Below, piece after piece: positions 7,904 to 15,958 of a DNA stretch of 64,000 nucleotides. Every line of letters begins with the position of its first letter. The first letter of the stretch is position 1. The position numbers and the translations under genes were made by a program. The notes under the pieces are model-generated. The model made no database searches and was not told the DNA's origin. It saw only the letters and a list, made by a program, of their open reading frames with translations. The DNA is from Gordonia gummivorans (lineage in GTDB: Bacteria > Actinomycetota > Actinomycetes > Mycobacteriales > Mycobacteriaceae): assembly GCF_022513585.1 (NCBI RefSeq), contig NZ_JAKWBF010000002.1, positions 62,001 through 126,000 on the forward strand. The letters run 5' to 3'.

Positions 7904-8964
7904 CCGGATGCATCCCACCTAAGGGTACGGTTGCAACCCAACGCCCTGACCTGCACGTTTACAACGGCGCATCCGAAGTGCAGCCGGCCCCTGAACCTGA
8001 CGAGGGTGTCAACCCGGATGCAACCGAGATGCACGACCAATGCGGCTACGTCGATGTCGCGGCACTCCTCGACGACGGCATACCCGAGCCGCCAGCTCCC
8101 GGCATCTGCAAACGCCGCGACGGCACAGGCATCTTCTACGCCCGCCAGTACAACGTCGTGTTCGGCGACCCCGAATCGGGCAAGACTCTGCTGTGCGACT
8201 TCGCGACCGTCGAGGCCCTGGCAGAAGGTGGCCGTGTGCTGCGCCTGGACCTTGACCACAACGGTCCCGAGTCCACCGTCAGCCGGCTCATCGACTTCGG
8301 AGCCGACGAGGACACACTGCGCGACCCCGACAGATTCCTCTACGTCGAACCCGTCGACCGTGTGCAGATGGCTCGCATCGTCGAGCACATGGAGACCTGG
8401 CAGCCCGTCCTGGTCATCGTCGACAGCATCGGTGAACTCATGCCGCTCTACGGCGCAGGCAGCAACTCAGCCGACGAATTCACCGACGTGCACACACGAG
8501 TCATCAAGCCACTGACCAGAACTGGCGCGTGTGTCGTCGCCATCGACCACCTGTCGAAGGGAGCCGACTCCCGCAAATTCGGAGCCACCGGCACCGCAGC
8601 CAAGAAGCGCGCCATCGGCGGCACTTCCATCCGGGTCACCGTCGACAGCGCATTCACCCCCGACAAAGGCGGCTCGGCATACCTCGCCATCCACAAGGAC
8701 AGGCACGGCGGCCTACGCCGCCGATCACCAGGTGGAGACCGGGAACCGTTGGCCGGCAAGTTCACCATCCTCGGCGACGAACGCTTCATCAGCGCCCCGG
8801 ACGCCAACGAACGCAACCCCGCCGAACGTGCCGACCCCGAGGACGTAGCCGCAATGGACGCCCTCGAACCACCACCCAAGTCAGCACGAGACGCACGAGA
8901 ACGCCTGAAGTGGAACGACTCTCGCACACGCCTCGCCTACAGGAACTGGAAGGACCTGCAATGA
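7900..8964 (+). CDS. RepA-like hexameric helicase / AAA ATPase (replication)
   Basis: A 354-residue RecA-fold ATPase of the phage RepA/AAA_25 type. Walker A is GDPESGKT (about residue 90), followed by 'LRLDLDHN'. Walker B is 'VLVIVDSIGE', and a sensor segment 'VVAIDHLSKG' follows. The last third is polar with a helical tail 'KSARDARERLKWND' like the DNA-binding end of RepA helicases. It would unwind DNA to replicate the excised element. No separate primase is seen, so a host or helper primase may be used. It overlaps neighbours on both sides by 4 bp. Confidence 0.82.
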   Translation: MTGCIPPKGTVATQRPDLHVYNGASEVQPAPEPDEGVNPDATEMHDQCGYVDVAALLDDGIPEPPAPGICKRRDGTGIFYARQYNVVFGDPESGKTLLCDFATVEALAEGGRVLRLDLDHNGPESTVSRLIDFGADEDTLRDPDRFLYVEPVDRVQMARIVEHMETWQPVLVIVDSIGELMPLYGAGSNSADEFTDVHTRVIKPLTRTGACVVAIDHLSKGADSRKFGATGTAAKKRAIGGTSIRVTVDSAFTPDKGGSAYLAIHKDRHGGLRRRSPGGDREPLAGKFTILGDERFISAPDANERNPAERADPEDVAAMDALEPPPKSARDARERLKWNDSRTRLAYRNWKDLQ

Positions 8965-9287
8965 CAACCGGAACTATCCGCCGCCAGCCAGACGGCGAAC
9001 TCTACATGGACGACCAGGCCACAGCCCTGCTGTTCGGCGTCGACATGGACACCATCACCTTCGTGTCGAAGAGGAGTGGACGAGCAGCGATGAACCTGCC
9101 CGACCAACTCCGCAAGGCTGGCATCCGCAGGCGCAAGGAATACGAGGCCATGACCGGCGACCCCAACCCGGACATGCTCGGATGCCTCGTCTACCACGCC
9201 CACCTCGAAGGCATCGGCCTCATCTACGACAACGGCGAAGGCGACCTCATCACCCTCGTCGAACCCACCAACCAGGAGGACCAGTGA
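8961..9287 (+). CDS. Hypothetical protein (108 aa) of the satellite
   Basis: Not recognised. The sequence starts 'MTTGTIRRQPDGELYMDD' and has a short helical middle and an acidic C-terminus. It starts at an ATGA overlap with the ATPase and ends at a GTGA overlap with the next gene. With its neighbour it occupies the spot before the HNH nuclease where a small terminase subunit could sit, but no helix-turn-helix typical of TerS is evident. Confidence 0.7.
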   Translation: MTTGTIRRQPDGELYMDDQATALLFGVDMDTITFVSKRSGRAAMNLPDQLRKAGIRRRKEYEAMTGDPNPDMLGCLVYHAHLEGIGLIYDNGEGDLITLVEPTNQEDQ

Positions 9288-9499
9288 CCACGCCAGCCGA
9301 CATGCCCGACGTCGCCGCCTACACCACGATCAGCCGCACCGAACACCGCAGACTGCAGCACACCGCAGCCAAGCGCCTCGAAGGCATCGGCCGCAAGGTG
9401 CGGCTGATGGACCCCGACAGCCTGATCCTGCTGCACCAGGCCCTCGACGACTTCCACGACGAGTCACGCGAACTCCGAGCCGAACAGGAGCAAGCATGA
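9284..9499 (+). CDS. Small helical hypothetical protein (71 aa) of the satellite
   Basis: A GTG start overlaps the previous stop. Most of the protein is predicted helix with charged repeats ('HRRLQHTAAKRLEGIGRKV', 'LDDFHDESRELRAEQEQA'). No family recognised; it could be a DNA-binding or adaptor protein. The stop overlaps the HNH start by 4 bp. Confidence 0.65.
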   Translation: MTTPADMPDVAAYTTISRTEHRRLQHTAAKRLEGIGRKVRLMDPDSLILLHQALDDFHDESRELRAEQEQA

Positions 9500-9903
9500 C
9501 CGCCAAACCCTGCATCGTCTGCGGCACACCGGCATTCGGCACCCGCTGCCCCGACCACCGACTGCCAGACCACCAGCCACCGGCCAGCGCACGCGGATAC
9601 GACACCGCATGGCGAAAACTCTCCGCACGCGCCCGCCGACTACAGCCGTTCTGTTCGGACTGCGGAGCCGTCGACGACCTCCAAGCCGACCACAGCCCCG
9701 AAGCATGGCAGCGCAAAGCCGCGGGCAAGACCATCCGGCTCCAAGACATCGACGTCGTATGCGGACCATGCAACCGGACCCGAGGCGCAGCACGCACCAA
9801 CGGCAAGCTCCTGACCAGGGGGGATGCCCCAACCGAAGCGGACCACTACCGCGCGGCCAAGCCGCAGAGGGCAATGAAGGCCGGTGCTGATGCGCTCGGG
9901 TAA
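9496..9903 (+). CDS. HNH endonuclease next to the terminase
   Basis: A 135-residue HNH nuclease. The zinc Cys pairs 'CIVCG', 'CSDCG' and 'CGPCN' and the metal-finger core 'LQADHSPEAW' with 'IDVVCGPCNRTRGA' are visible. In HK97-type phages and capsid-forming satellites an HNH protein works with the terminase to cut cos sites. Its position directly before the large terminase gene supports that role and hints at cos-type packaging. Confidence 0.88.
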   Translation: MTAKPCIVCGTPAFGTRCPDHRLPDHQPPASARGYDTAWRKLSARARRLQPFCSDCGAVDDLQADHSPEAWQRKAAGKTIRLQDIDVVCGPCNRTRGAARTNGKLLTRGDAPTEADHYRAAKPQRAMKAGADALG

Positions 9904-11362
9904 CAAGGGGCGACTCGAGAATGCCGAGGTGCCGCTGCCTTTTCGGCCTCGTACCGACGTGGAGTCGGAGCGGTTCCTGAAGTTCTGCGAGAAGTTCTTG
10001 CGGGTGCCGAAGGGGACCGGTGCGAAGAAGGTGTTTCGACCGCGGGATTGGCAGGTCGACATCGTGTCGGACGTGCTCGATTCGGGTGCTCGCACGGTTG
10101 GCATCATGCTCCCGCGAGGCCAGGGCAAGACGACGCTGACCGCCGCCATCGCGCTCTACGTGTTCTTCTGCTGGGGAGAGGCCGCGAACGTCGTGTGTGT
10201 CGCGGTAGATGAACGGCAGGCCGGTCTGCTGTTCAACGCGGCCCGCCGCATGGTCGAGCTGTCCGACGACCTGTCGAGCCGGTGTTACGTGTATGCCGAC
10301 CGCCTCGTGTTGCCGCTGACCGACAGCACGTTTCAGGTTCTCCCGGCCTCACCGGCCGCGCTGGAAGGGCTGGAATACGTGTTCGCGGTGGTCGACGAGG
10401 CCGGTGTGGTCAAGCGTGATGTTTTCGAGGTGGTGCAGCTCGCGCAGGGCAAGCGGGAGCGGTCGGTGCTTGTCGCGATGGGCACTCCGGGACCGGACCC
10501 GAACGATCAGGTGCTGGTTGACCTCCGCAACTACGCCGCCGAGCATCCCGAGGACACGTCGCTGCGGTGGCGCGAGTACAGCGCGGCCGGTTTCGAGGAC
10601 CATCCTGTCGACTGTCCGCACTGTTGGCAGCTGGCGAACCCGGCCCTTGACGACTTCCTGCATCGCGACGCGGTTACCGCGCTGCTGCCTCCGAAGACAC
10701 GAGAGAGCACGTTTCGGCGGGCACGCCTGTGCCAGTTTGCGACTGACACCGACGGTGCGTTTCTGCCGGCTGGTGTGTGGGACGGACTGTCGACCGGCCA
10801 GCCTGTCCCGGATGGTGTCGAGGTGGTCGTGGCGCTCGACGGCAGCTTCTCCGATGACACGACCGCGCTGCTTGTCGGCACCGCGACGACCGAACCGCAT
10901 TTCGACAAGCTGCGGGTGTGGCAGCGGCCACCGCGTGACGACTCGTATCGGGTGCCGGTCGCCGAGGTCGAGGACGAGATCCGCAAGGCGTGCACCCGGT
11001 GGCGCGTCGTGGAGATCATCGCCGATCCGTTCCGTTGGACTCGTACGCTGCAGGCTCTCGAATCCGAAGGGCTGCCGGTCGTCGAATTTCCGCACAGCCC
11101 AGCACGGTTGACTGCCGCGACTGGCGACCTGTACTCGGCAGCGCTGAACGGTCGCATGTCGCATTCCGGTGACACGACGCTCGCTGAGCATGTCGCGGCC
11201 GCGGTCATCACCGAGGACGCCCGCGGTATCCGACTCAGCAAGTCCAGCCGCTCCCGAGCGGCCCGAAAGATTGACCTCGCCGCGTGCTTGGTCATGGCTC
11301 ACTCGCGCGCCACCTGGCGAGCAACCCACCAAAAGCGAAAGAAGACAAGGAGTTTCAAATGA
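9890..11362 (+). CDS. terL: Terminase large subunit (TerL)
   Basis: A 490-residue DNA-packaging motor. The ATPase domain has Walker A PRGQGKTT (about residue 76) and Walker B 'FAVVDEAGV'. The RNase H-like nuclease domain has acidic residues in 'VVALDGSFSDDTT', 'IIADPFRW' and a C-terminal 'RKIDLAACLVMA'. Full length for the family. It starts inside the HNH gene (ATG 9890, or GTG 9884) and its stop overlaps the portal ATG. Its own terminase means the element packages itself rather than relying on the helper's. Confidence 0.93.
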   Translation: MRSGNKGRLENAEVPLPFRPRTDVESERFLKFCEKFLRVPKGTGAKKVFRPRDWQVDIVSDVLDSGARTVGIMLPRGQGKTTLTAAIALYVFFCWGEAANVVCVAVDERQAGLLFNAARRMVELSDDLSSRCYVYADRLVLPLTDSTFQVLPASPAALEGLEYVFAVVDEAGVVKRDVFEVVQLAQGKRERSVLVAMGTPGPDPNDQVLVDLRNYAAEHPEDTSLRWREYSAAGFEDHPVDCPHCWQLANPALDDFLHRDAVTALLPPKTRESTFRRARLCQFATDTDGAFLPAGVWDGLSTGQPVPDGVEVVVALDGSFSDDTTALLVGTATTEPHFDKLRVWQRPPRDDSYRVPVAEVEDEIRKACTRWRVVEIIADPFRWTRTLQALESEGLPVVEFPHSPARLTAATGDLYSAALNGRMSHSGDTTLAEHVAAAVITEDARGIRLSKSSRSRAARKIDLAACLVMAHSRATWRATHQKRKKTRSFK

Positions 11363-12693
11363 CTGAACTACTCACCACACTGCTGCAGAAGCTCGAAGAA
11401 CCATCGGCCCGCTACGCCGACCTCGAACGGTACTACACCGGCCGGCAGGCGCTGGCGTTCCTCGCTCCCGAGGCCCGCACCGCGCTCGGAGACCGCTTCG
11501 GCCGCATGGCCTCCAACATTCCGCGCTTGGCGGTCACCTCGCTCACCGAACGACTGCGGGTCATCGGCTTCACCGGAGTCGACATCTGGGACGACTGGCT
11601 ACGCAACGACCTCGACCAAGAATCTGGGATCGCGCACCGCGAGGCCCTACTGCTCGGCAGCTCGTACGTGATCGTGTGGGCCGACCGCTACGGCCGGCCG
11701 AAAGTGAGCATCGAATCGGCACGACAGGTCACCACCCTGCACGACCCCGGTACCCGCACCATCACCGCTGCGGTCAAACGCTGGGAAACAGCGAACACGA
11801 CCGAGGCGGTCCTGTACCTGCCGAACGAAATCGTGCGGCTACGCGCCGAGCAGACCGGCGCAACCCCGAACGGCCTTAAGGTCGTCGAGTCGCTGGCGAA
11901 CCCGCTCGGCGTCGTCCCGGTCGTCCGGTTGCTCAATGCCGACCGACTACCGCTCGTGGACAACGTGTTTCGCCACGACTGGGGGTCATCGGAGATTGAC
12001 GACCTGATGCCGCTGGTCGACGCCCTCAACAAATCGCTGACAGACATGATGGTCACGAGCGAGTACGTCGGCCGGCCGCGGCGTTGGGCCACCGGAATCG
12101 AGCTCGAAGAGTCCCCGGTCCTCGATGACGACGGCAACCCGACCGGCGACACCGAAGCGGTGAACCCGATCCCGGAGGGTGACCGGGCGATGATCTCGGA
12201 GAACCACGAGGCGAAGTTCGGTCAGCTCGATGCCGCGCGCCTCGACGGGTACGAGGCGGCCGTCCGGGTACTGCTTGGCCAGATCATGGCGGTCTCAGCG
12301 CTCCCCGCCCACTACATAGGACAGTTGGCCGACACTCCGGCATCGGCCGATGCGCTGCGGGCTGCTGAGGCGTCGCTGACCGCGAGAGCCGAAGCCCGAC
12401 AGCAACAGTTCGGTCGGTCCTGGGAGGACGTGGCGCGGCTGATCGTCGCGGTCCGCGATGGTGCCGACCCGCTGACTGTCGACTGCCGGGTCTCGTGGGC
12501 TGACGCCGCGACCCGCAGCGTCGCGCAGGAGGCCGACGCGGTGGTCAAGCTGTACTCTGCGGGTCTGCTCCCAGCCTCGTATGCGCTGCAGCGTCTCGGC
12601 TACGGCGACGACGAGATTCGAGCCATCAGCGCGGCCCGACGAGCCGACAGCCTCGACGTCGCCGCGATCGACCTCGGCAAGCTGGTCAACTGA
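11359..12693 (+). CDS. Phage portal protein (SPP1 gp6-like)
   Basis: A 444-residue portal, the dodecameric DNA channel at one capsid vertex. It fits the SPP1 gp6/DUF1483-type family: an N-terminal 'FGRMASNIPRLAVTSLTERL', a stem and crown region with 'DALNKSLTDMMVTSEYVGRP', and the conserved end 'DALRAAEASLTARAEARQQQFG'. A good ribosome-binding site (AAGGAG) lies within the end of terL, and starts and stops overlap both neighbours. Confidence 0.9.
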   Translation: MTELLTTLLQKLEEPSARYADLERYYTGRQALAFLAPEARTALGDRFGRMASNIPRLAVTSLTERLRVIGFTGVDIWDDWLRNDLDQESGIAHREALLLGSSYVIVWADRYGRPKVSIESARQVTTLHDPGTRTITAAVKRWETANTTEAVLYLPNEIVRLRAEQTGATPNGLKVVESLANPLGVVPVVRLLNADRLPLVDNVFRHDWGSSEIDDLMPLVDALNKSLTDMMVTSEYVGRPRRWATGIELEESPVLDDDGNPTGDTEAVNPIPEGDRAMISENHEAKFGQLDAARLDGYEAAVRVLLGQIMAVSALPAHYIGQLADTPASADALRAAEASLTARAEARQQQFGRSWEDVARLIVAVRDGADPLTVDCRVSWADAATRSVAQEADAVVKLYSAGLLPASYALQRLGYGDDEIRAISAARRADSLDVAAIDLGKLVN

Positions 12694-13328
12694 TGGCCGG
12701 CTACCAAGAGTCGCTGACCGCGCTCGCCGCGGGAGCAGTCCGCCAGGTCGTCGCCGCCTACCTGTCATTCCTCGACGGCCTGCTGACCCGTGACGAGACC
12801 GTGCGCTACATCGCCTCGGCTATCGCGGTCGCCAACGGTCGCGCTCGAGCGCTCGCCGACGTCGCAATGGCTACCGAGGTCATGGCGCAGCTCGGCGAAG
12901 CCGTCCCGGTCCAGCCGTTGGAGCGGGTGGACGACACCGAACGTCTGATCCAGGCCGTAACCACCATCTTCGACGAGAGTGAACCCGAGGTCGTCGACCT
13001 GGACACATCCACGGAGACGACCGCACCTGCGGAACCCGCGCCGCGGGTCCGGGTCCGGCTGGAGCGCCTTGCCAAGAGTGAGCCGCTGGAGCAGGCAGCC
13101 GACGCGGCATCGGAGGCGCTGGCGAAGACACCTCAGGTGACCGGCTGGACCCGGCAACTGTCGGCGAACGCCTGCCAGCTCTGCCGGTGGTGGTGGCGCG
13201 AAGGCCGCATATGGCCGGCCGAACACCCCTTTCAACACCACAAGGGTTGCGCCTGCACACCGAAACCTGTTGTCACAGATCAGATTCAAGAAACCCGCTA
13301 CACCAAGAAACTGAAAGGAATCCGATGA
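12693..13328 (+). CDS. MuF-like minor head protein
   Basis: A 211-residue protein placed directly after the portal. Its C-terminus has the Cys/His/Trp cluster of MuF head-morphogenesis proteins ('CQLCRWWWREGRIWP', 'HPFQHHKGCACTP'). The middle is acidic and Pro/Glu-rich, the N-terminus helical. MuF proteins are minor capsid components that sit near the portal and may enter cells with the DNA. No fused toxin domain is seen. Confidence 0.82.
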   Translation: MAGYQESLTALAAGAVRQVVAAYLSFLDGLLTRDETVRYIASAIAVANGRARALADVAMATEVMAQLGEAVPVQPLERVDDTERLIQAVTTIFDESEPEVVDLDTSTETTAPAEPAPRVRVRLERLAKSEPLEQAADAASEALAKTPQVTGWTRQLSANACQLCRWWWREGRIWPAEHPFQHHKGCACTPKPVVTDQIQETRYTKKLKGIR

Positions 13329-13753
13329 CCGAGAACATCGAGCCCGAACCGCAAGAGGTCGACGAAGGTAGGGCACCAGCTCCCACCCCTGACGACGAAG
13401 GGGTACACGACAGCGTGCAGCCCGACGACGAACCAGAGACCTTCCCTCGCAAGTACGTGGAGGACCTCCGGCAGGAGAACGGCAAGTGGAGGCAGAAGGC
13501 TCAGCGCGCCGACGACCTCGCGACCCGCCTGCACGCTGCGCTCGTCGCCGCTGACGGCCGGCTCCAGGACCCCACCGACCTGCCGTTCGACGAAACCCAC
13601 CTCGACGGCGACAACCTCACCACGGCCATCGACGAGCTAATCGTCCGCAAGCCTCACCTGAAAACCCGCCGCGTTCTCGGAGACGTAGGGCAAGGTGAAA
13701 CAACCTCGACCAGCTCGGTCGATCTCGCCGCGCTCATGCGCGGCGGCAGATGA
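13325..13753 (+). CDS. Capsid scaffolding protein
   Basis: A 142-residue acidic protein with a disordered N-terminus (Glu/Asp/Pro-rich, residues 1-38) and a short coiled coil 'YVEDLRQENGKWRQKAQRAD'. This composition and the position between MuF and the major capsid protein fit a scaffold that guides shell assembly. No prohead protease gene is present anywhere in the element. Starts by ATGA overlap. Confidence 0.75.
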   Translation: MTENIEPEPQEVDEGRAPAPTPDDEGVHDSVQPDDEPETFPRKYVEDLRQENGKWRQKAQRADDLATRLHAALVAADGRLQDPTDLPFDETHLDGDNLTTAIDELIVRKPHLKTRRVLGDVGQGETTSTSSVDLAALMRGGR

Positions 13754-13767
13754 TGGAAAGGTGACAA

Positions 13768-14208
13768 ATGCCGGAGGAACGGAACTGGGTTGAGACGCCA
13801 CACTACGACTTCGATCGGGATTGGCATATCAGCGGCGTCATGGAAGGCGACATCGTCAACGGCAAGAGCCTTGAGAGTCTTGCAGGTCTTGGAACCGGCT
13901 GGATGATCGTCGGCCTAAACATCTATCCACCTCGTGCGAGCGCGGATAGCTGCGACTCAAAGGGAGTCGTGCACGTCCACGCCGTCAACACGGAAGAACT
14001 CGGCCTCGACACGTACGAGGCTGTCCAGCGGTACGGTGCCGAGCACGGCGGTCTGCCGGTTACGGACATCTTGCTCCACGACGTTTCGTTACAGGATGTC
14101 TTGAGACAAATGGCGAAAATCCACATCCACATACGCGGGCATGGGCATGCGAACCTGAAGCTGTACGAGGTCAAGCGGACCGACTTTCCCAACATCGAGT
14201 ACACGTGA
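13768..14208 (+). CDS. Hypothetical protein inserted in the capsid operon (146 aa)
   Basis: Not recognised. It begins 'MPEERNWVETPHYDFDRDW', is Asp/Glu and Tyr-rich, and has a His-rich patch 'IHIHIRGHGHANLK' near the end. It has its own ribosome-binding site (GAAAGG) after a 14-bp gap and is followed by a 10-bp-stem hairpin, so it breaks the otherwise overlapping capsid gene order. That is how extra (moron-like) genes often look. It may be a decoration, size-control or interference protein; nothing in the sequence decides. Confidence 0.75.
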   Translation: MPEERNWVETPHYDFDRDWHISGVMEGDIVNGKSLESLAGLGTGWMIVGLNIYPPRASADSCDSKGVVHVHAVNTEELGLDTYEAVQRYGAEHGGLPVTDILLHDVSLQDVLRQMAKIHIHIRGHGHANLKLYEVKRTDFPNIEYT

Positions 14209-14230
14209 ACTAAACTCGCTGCGTTATCAT

Positions 14231-14261
14231 CGAGGGGACCGGCCTGGTGCTGGTCCCCTCG
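14231..14261 (+). terminator. Hairpin before the major capsid gene
   Basis: A 10-bp stem, CGAGGGGACC (14231-14240) pairing with 14252-14261, with an 11-base loop. No T-run follows. It could terminate part of the upstream transcription or protect the 5' end of a separate capsid-gene mRNA. Confidence 0.5.
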
Positions 14262-14315
14262 AATCGTCCTGGTGGCGAAGGTGAACCGAATCCCTTCCCT
14301 CACTAGGAGACCCGC

Positions 14316-15155
14316 GTGACCACGCAAACCACTGCCACGTTCCCCACCCTGCAGCAGACCGAAATTCAGTCGCTGCTCGTCCAGCCCCTCGAATCCGAGA
14401 GCGTCTTCCTCGCCTCCGGTCCGAAGATCATCGACACCAACGGCCCGATCCGAATCCCGCGCGTAGCGTCCGGCCTCACCGTCGGATTCGTCGCCGAAGG
14501 CGGAACCATCCCCGAATCGAGCGTCGGGCTCGACGAGGTGACCATGCTCCCGAGCACCCTCAAGAGCCTCAAAGTCATTTCCCGCGTCACGGCCGAAGTG
14601 CTCCGCAGCTCCGCAGCCGCGCTCGATTCCATTCTGAAGCAACGCCTTTCGACCGACACCGCCGCCGCCCTCGATGCCGCGCTGTTCACCGGCACCGGCA
14701 GCTCCAACACCATCAAGGGACTGCTCAACCAGACCGGAGTCGCGACCGGCACCCTCGACGCCGACGACTCCGACAGCCTGCTCGACGGCATCGGCGTGGC
14801 ACGCGCCAACGAGGTCAAGCCCAACCGCTGGTTCCTGTCGCCGGCCGACTACCTGTCGGTGCGGAAGATCAAGGACGCTGACGGCCGCTACATCCTGCAG
14901 CCGGACCTCACCGCCACCGGTCAAGAGGTGTTGTTCGGCGTGCCGGTCACCATCACCAGCCGAATCCCGACCGGTAAGGCCGTCCTCGCCGACATGAACC
15001 TCGTCGCCGTGGCGCGCGACATGTCGCCGAGCATCACCATCGACTCGTCGCGCTACTTCGACACAGACGAGACCGCGCTGCGCGTCGTGTGCCGGTACGA
15101 CCTCGCGCTGCTGCAGCCCAAGGCGGTCACCATCCTCACAGCGTCGGGCAGCTGA
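14316..15155 (+). CDS. Major capsid protein (HK97 fold)
   Basis: A 279-residue shell protein, short for the HK97 fold because it lacks a long N-terminal delta region. Family-like stretches are 'IRIPRVASGLTVGFVAEGG', 'LKVISRVTAEVLRSS' (P domain and spine helix) and 'VRKIKDADGRYILQPDL', 'LFGVPVTITSRIP' (A domain). The GTG start has AGGAGA 7 nt upstream. Many copies would build the element's own small capsid around its 10-kb genome. Confidence 0.9.
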   Translation: MTTQTTATFPTLQQTEIQSLLVQPLESESVFLASGPKIIDTNGPIRIPRVASGLTVGFVAEGGTIPESSVGLDEVTMLPSTLKSLKVISRVTAEVLRSSAAALDSILKQRLSTDTAAALDAALFTGTGSSNTIKGLLNQTGVATGTLDADDSDSLLDGIGVARANEVKPNRWFLSPADYLSVRKIKDADGRYILQPDLTATGQEVLFGVPVTITSRIPTGKAVLADMNLVAVARDMSPSITIDSSRYFDTDETALRVVCRYDLALLQPKAVTILTASGS

Positions 15156-15475
15156 TGGTCGACGGGCAAGCCGTCGCCGACTTCCTCGGCCGTGGCAGCG
15201 AAGAAGCCCTCGCAGCGATGGCCGAACAACACGCGGCCATCGTGACGGCGATGGCGCAGGCATACACCCGCGGGGGAGGCTTCACAAACGGTGAGCCGAC
15301 CGACGACGTGGCCGCGGTCATCACGACCGCGACCGCACGCCTGCTCACCAACCCGGGCCAGCTCGACACCGACGACAGCATGGGGCCGATGCGCGTCGTG
15401 ATCCGGGGCAGCTTCACCGGATGGACGCTCGCCGAGCTGTTCGTCCTGAACCGCTACCGGAAGCGGGCGCAATAG
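15155..15475 (+). CDS. Head-completion / head-tail connector protein
   Basis: A 106-residue protein starting by overlap with the capsid gene stop. The helical N-terminus 'VADFLGRGSEEALAAMAEQH', the middle 'VAAVITTATARLLTNPGQL' and the end 'LAELFVLNRYRKRA' resemble gp6/gp15-type connectors that close the portal and form the tail-docking surface. It is the last gene of the operon; no tail gene follows, so this would be the interface to a helper tail. Confidence 0.78.
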   Translation: MVDGQAVADFLGRGSEEALAAMAEQHAAIVTAMAQAYTRGGGFTNGEPTDDVAAVITTATARLLTNPGQLDTDDSMGPMRVVIRGSFTGWTLAELFVLNRYRKRAQ

Positions 15476-15572
15476 ACCTGGTGGGCGTCAAGCCCGACCA
15501 TTCGGGCAAGGGCGGCCAGGACCGCAGTCCAGGGCGCTGCGCGAGCCCAACCCCTGCGCCCACCGGACACGA

Positions 15573-15607
15573 CGAGACCCCGGCAGTCGCAAGCTGCCGG
15601 GGTCTCG
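15573..15607 (+). terminator. Strong terminator at the end of the satellite operon
   Basis: A 14-bp perfect GC-rich stem (CGAGACCCCGGCAG at 15573-15586, complement at 15594-15607) with a 7-base loop, followed by TTG. It lies about 100 bp after the last gene and ends late-operon transcription before attR. Confidence 0.85.
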
Positions 15608-15617
15608 TTGCGACCGC

Positions 15618-15638
15618 CAGTCCGCAGCCAGTCCGCAG
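15618..15638 (+). promoter_or_regulatory. Right candidate integrase arm-type sites (tandem decamers)
   Basis: Two perfect copies of CAGTCCGCAG (15618-15627 and 15629-15638) with 11-bp pitch, matching the pair at 5462-5482. In the excised circle the two pairs would flank the 58-bp core on either side. Confidence 0.55.
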
Positions 15639-15730
15639 TAGTTTCACGAACGGTCAACGCGGGCCAACGTCACCAACACTCTGACCTGCATGTTTCCAAC
15701 ACCGCCAACGGCGACAAACACAACAAACGC

Positions 15731-15788
15731 CAGAGGCAACGGATTCAAAACCCGTCCAGTGTGAGTTCGAGTCTCACCGAGGGCACCA
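15731..15788 (+). repeat. attR: right 58-bp attachment repeat
   Basis: Perfect copy of 5350-5407. It is the displaced 3' part of the original chromosomal tRNA-Leu, still followed by the old terminator at 15791-15812. Confidence 0.92.
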
Positions 15789-15790
15789 TG

Positions 15791-15812
15791 AAACCCCTGT
15801 TCAGCGGGGTTT
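15791..15812 (+). terminator. Original tRNA-Leu terminator, displaced by the insertion
   Basis: Stem AAACCCC (15791-15797) pairs with GGGGTTT (15806-15812) around an 8-base loop, followed by TCT. It lies 3 bp after the 3' tRNA fragment and would have ended tRNA transcription before integration. The reconstituted tRNA at the left end now lacks this terminator. Confidence 0.8.
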
Positions 15813-15958
15813 TCTGCTCGCCACCCGACAACATGAAATGCCGGGTCATCGGCGTCAACCTGGCTTCCGCGATGCCGCGGAGGTAAGCGAGAACCGTCGG
15901 TCGCTCACGAATATCCCGCTTGCGCAATCCTTCTGGTGCGCGGGTGGGAGTTCTCCGG

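Larger units (their letters stand above)
5350..15788. mobile_element. 10.4-kb integrated phage satellite (capsid-forming PICI-like) in tRNA-Leu
   Basis: The element is bounded by perfect 58-bp direct repeats (5350-5407 and 15731-15788). It is laid out as integrase and repressor on the minus strand, then a rightward operon of excisionase, zinc-motif protein, RepA-like ATPase, small proteins, HNH nuclease, large terminase, portal, MuF-like protein, scaffold, a hypothetical, the major capsid protein and a head-completion protein, closed by a strong terminator. There are no tail, tape-measure, baseplate, holin or lysin genes, and no broken genes. Capsid and packaging genes without a tail are the hallmark of capsid-forming phage-inducible islands, which borrow helper-phage tails. 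A deleted prophage is the alternative. Confidence 0.85.

Noticed and set aside
5350-15788. Interpretation as an ordinary cryptic prophage
   Set aside because: Att sites, terminator and all genes are intact and the genes are tightly packed; a deletion would rarely remove exactly all tail and lysis genes and leave a clean end. Kept only as the alternative.
15745-15927. 60-codon minus-strand frame over attR
   Set aside because: Its C-terminal part is a translation of the tRNA fragment and terminator, a known source of false genes.
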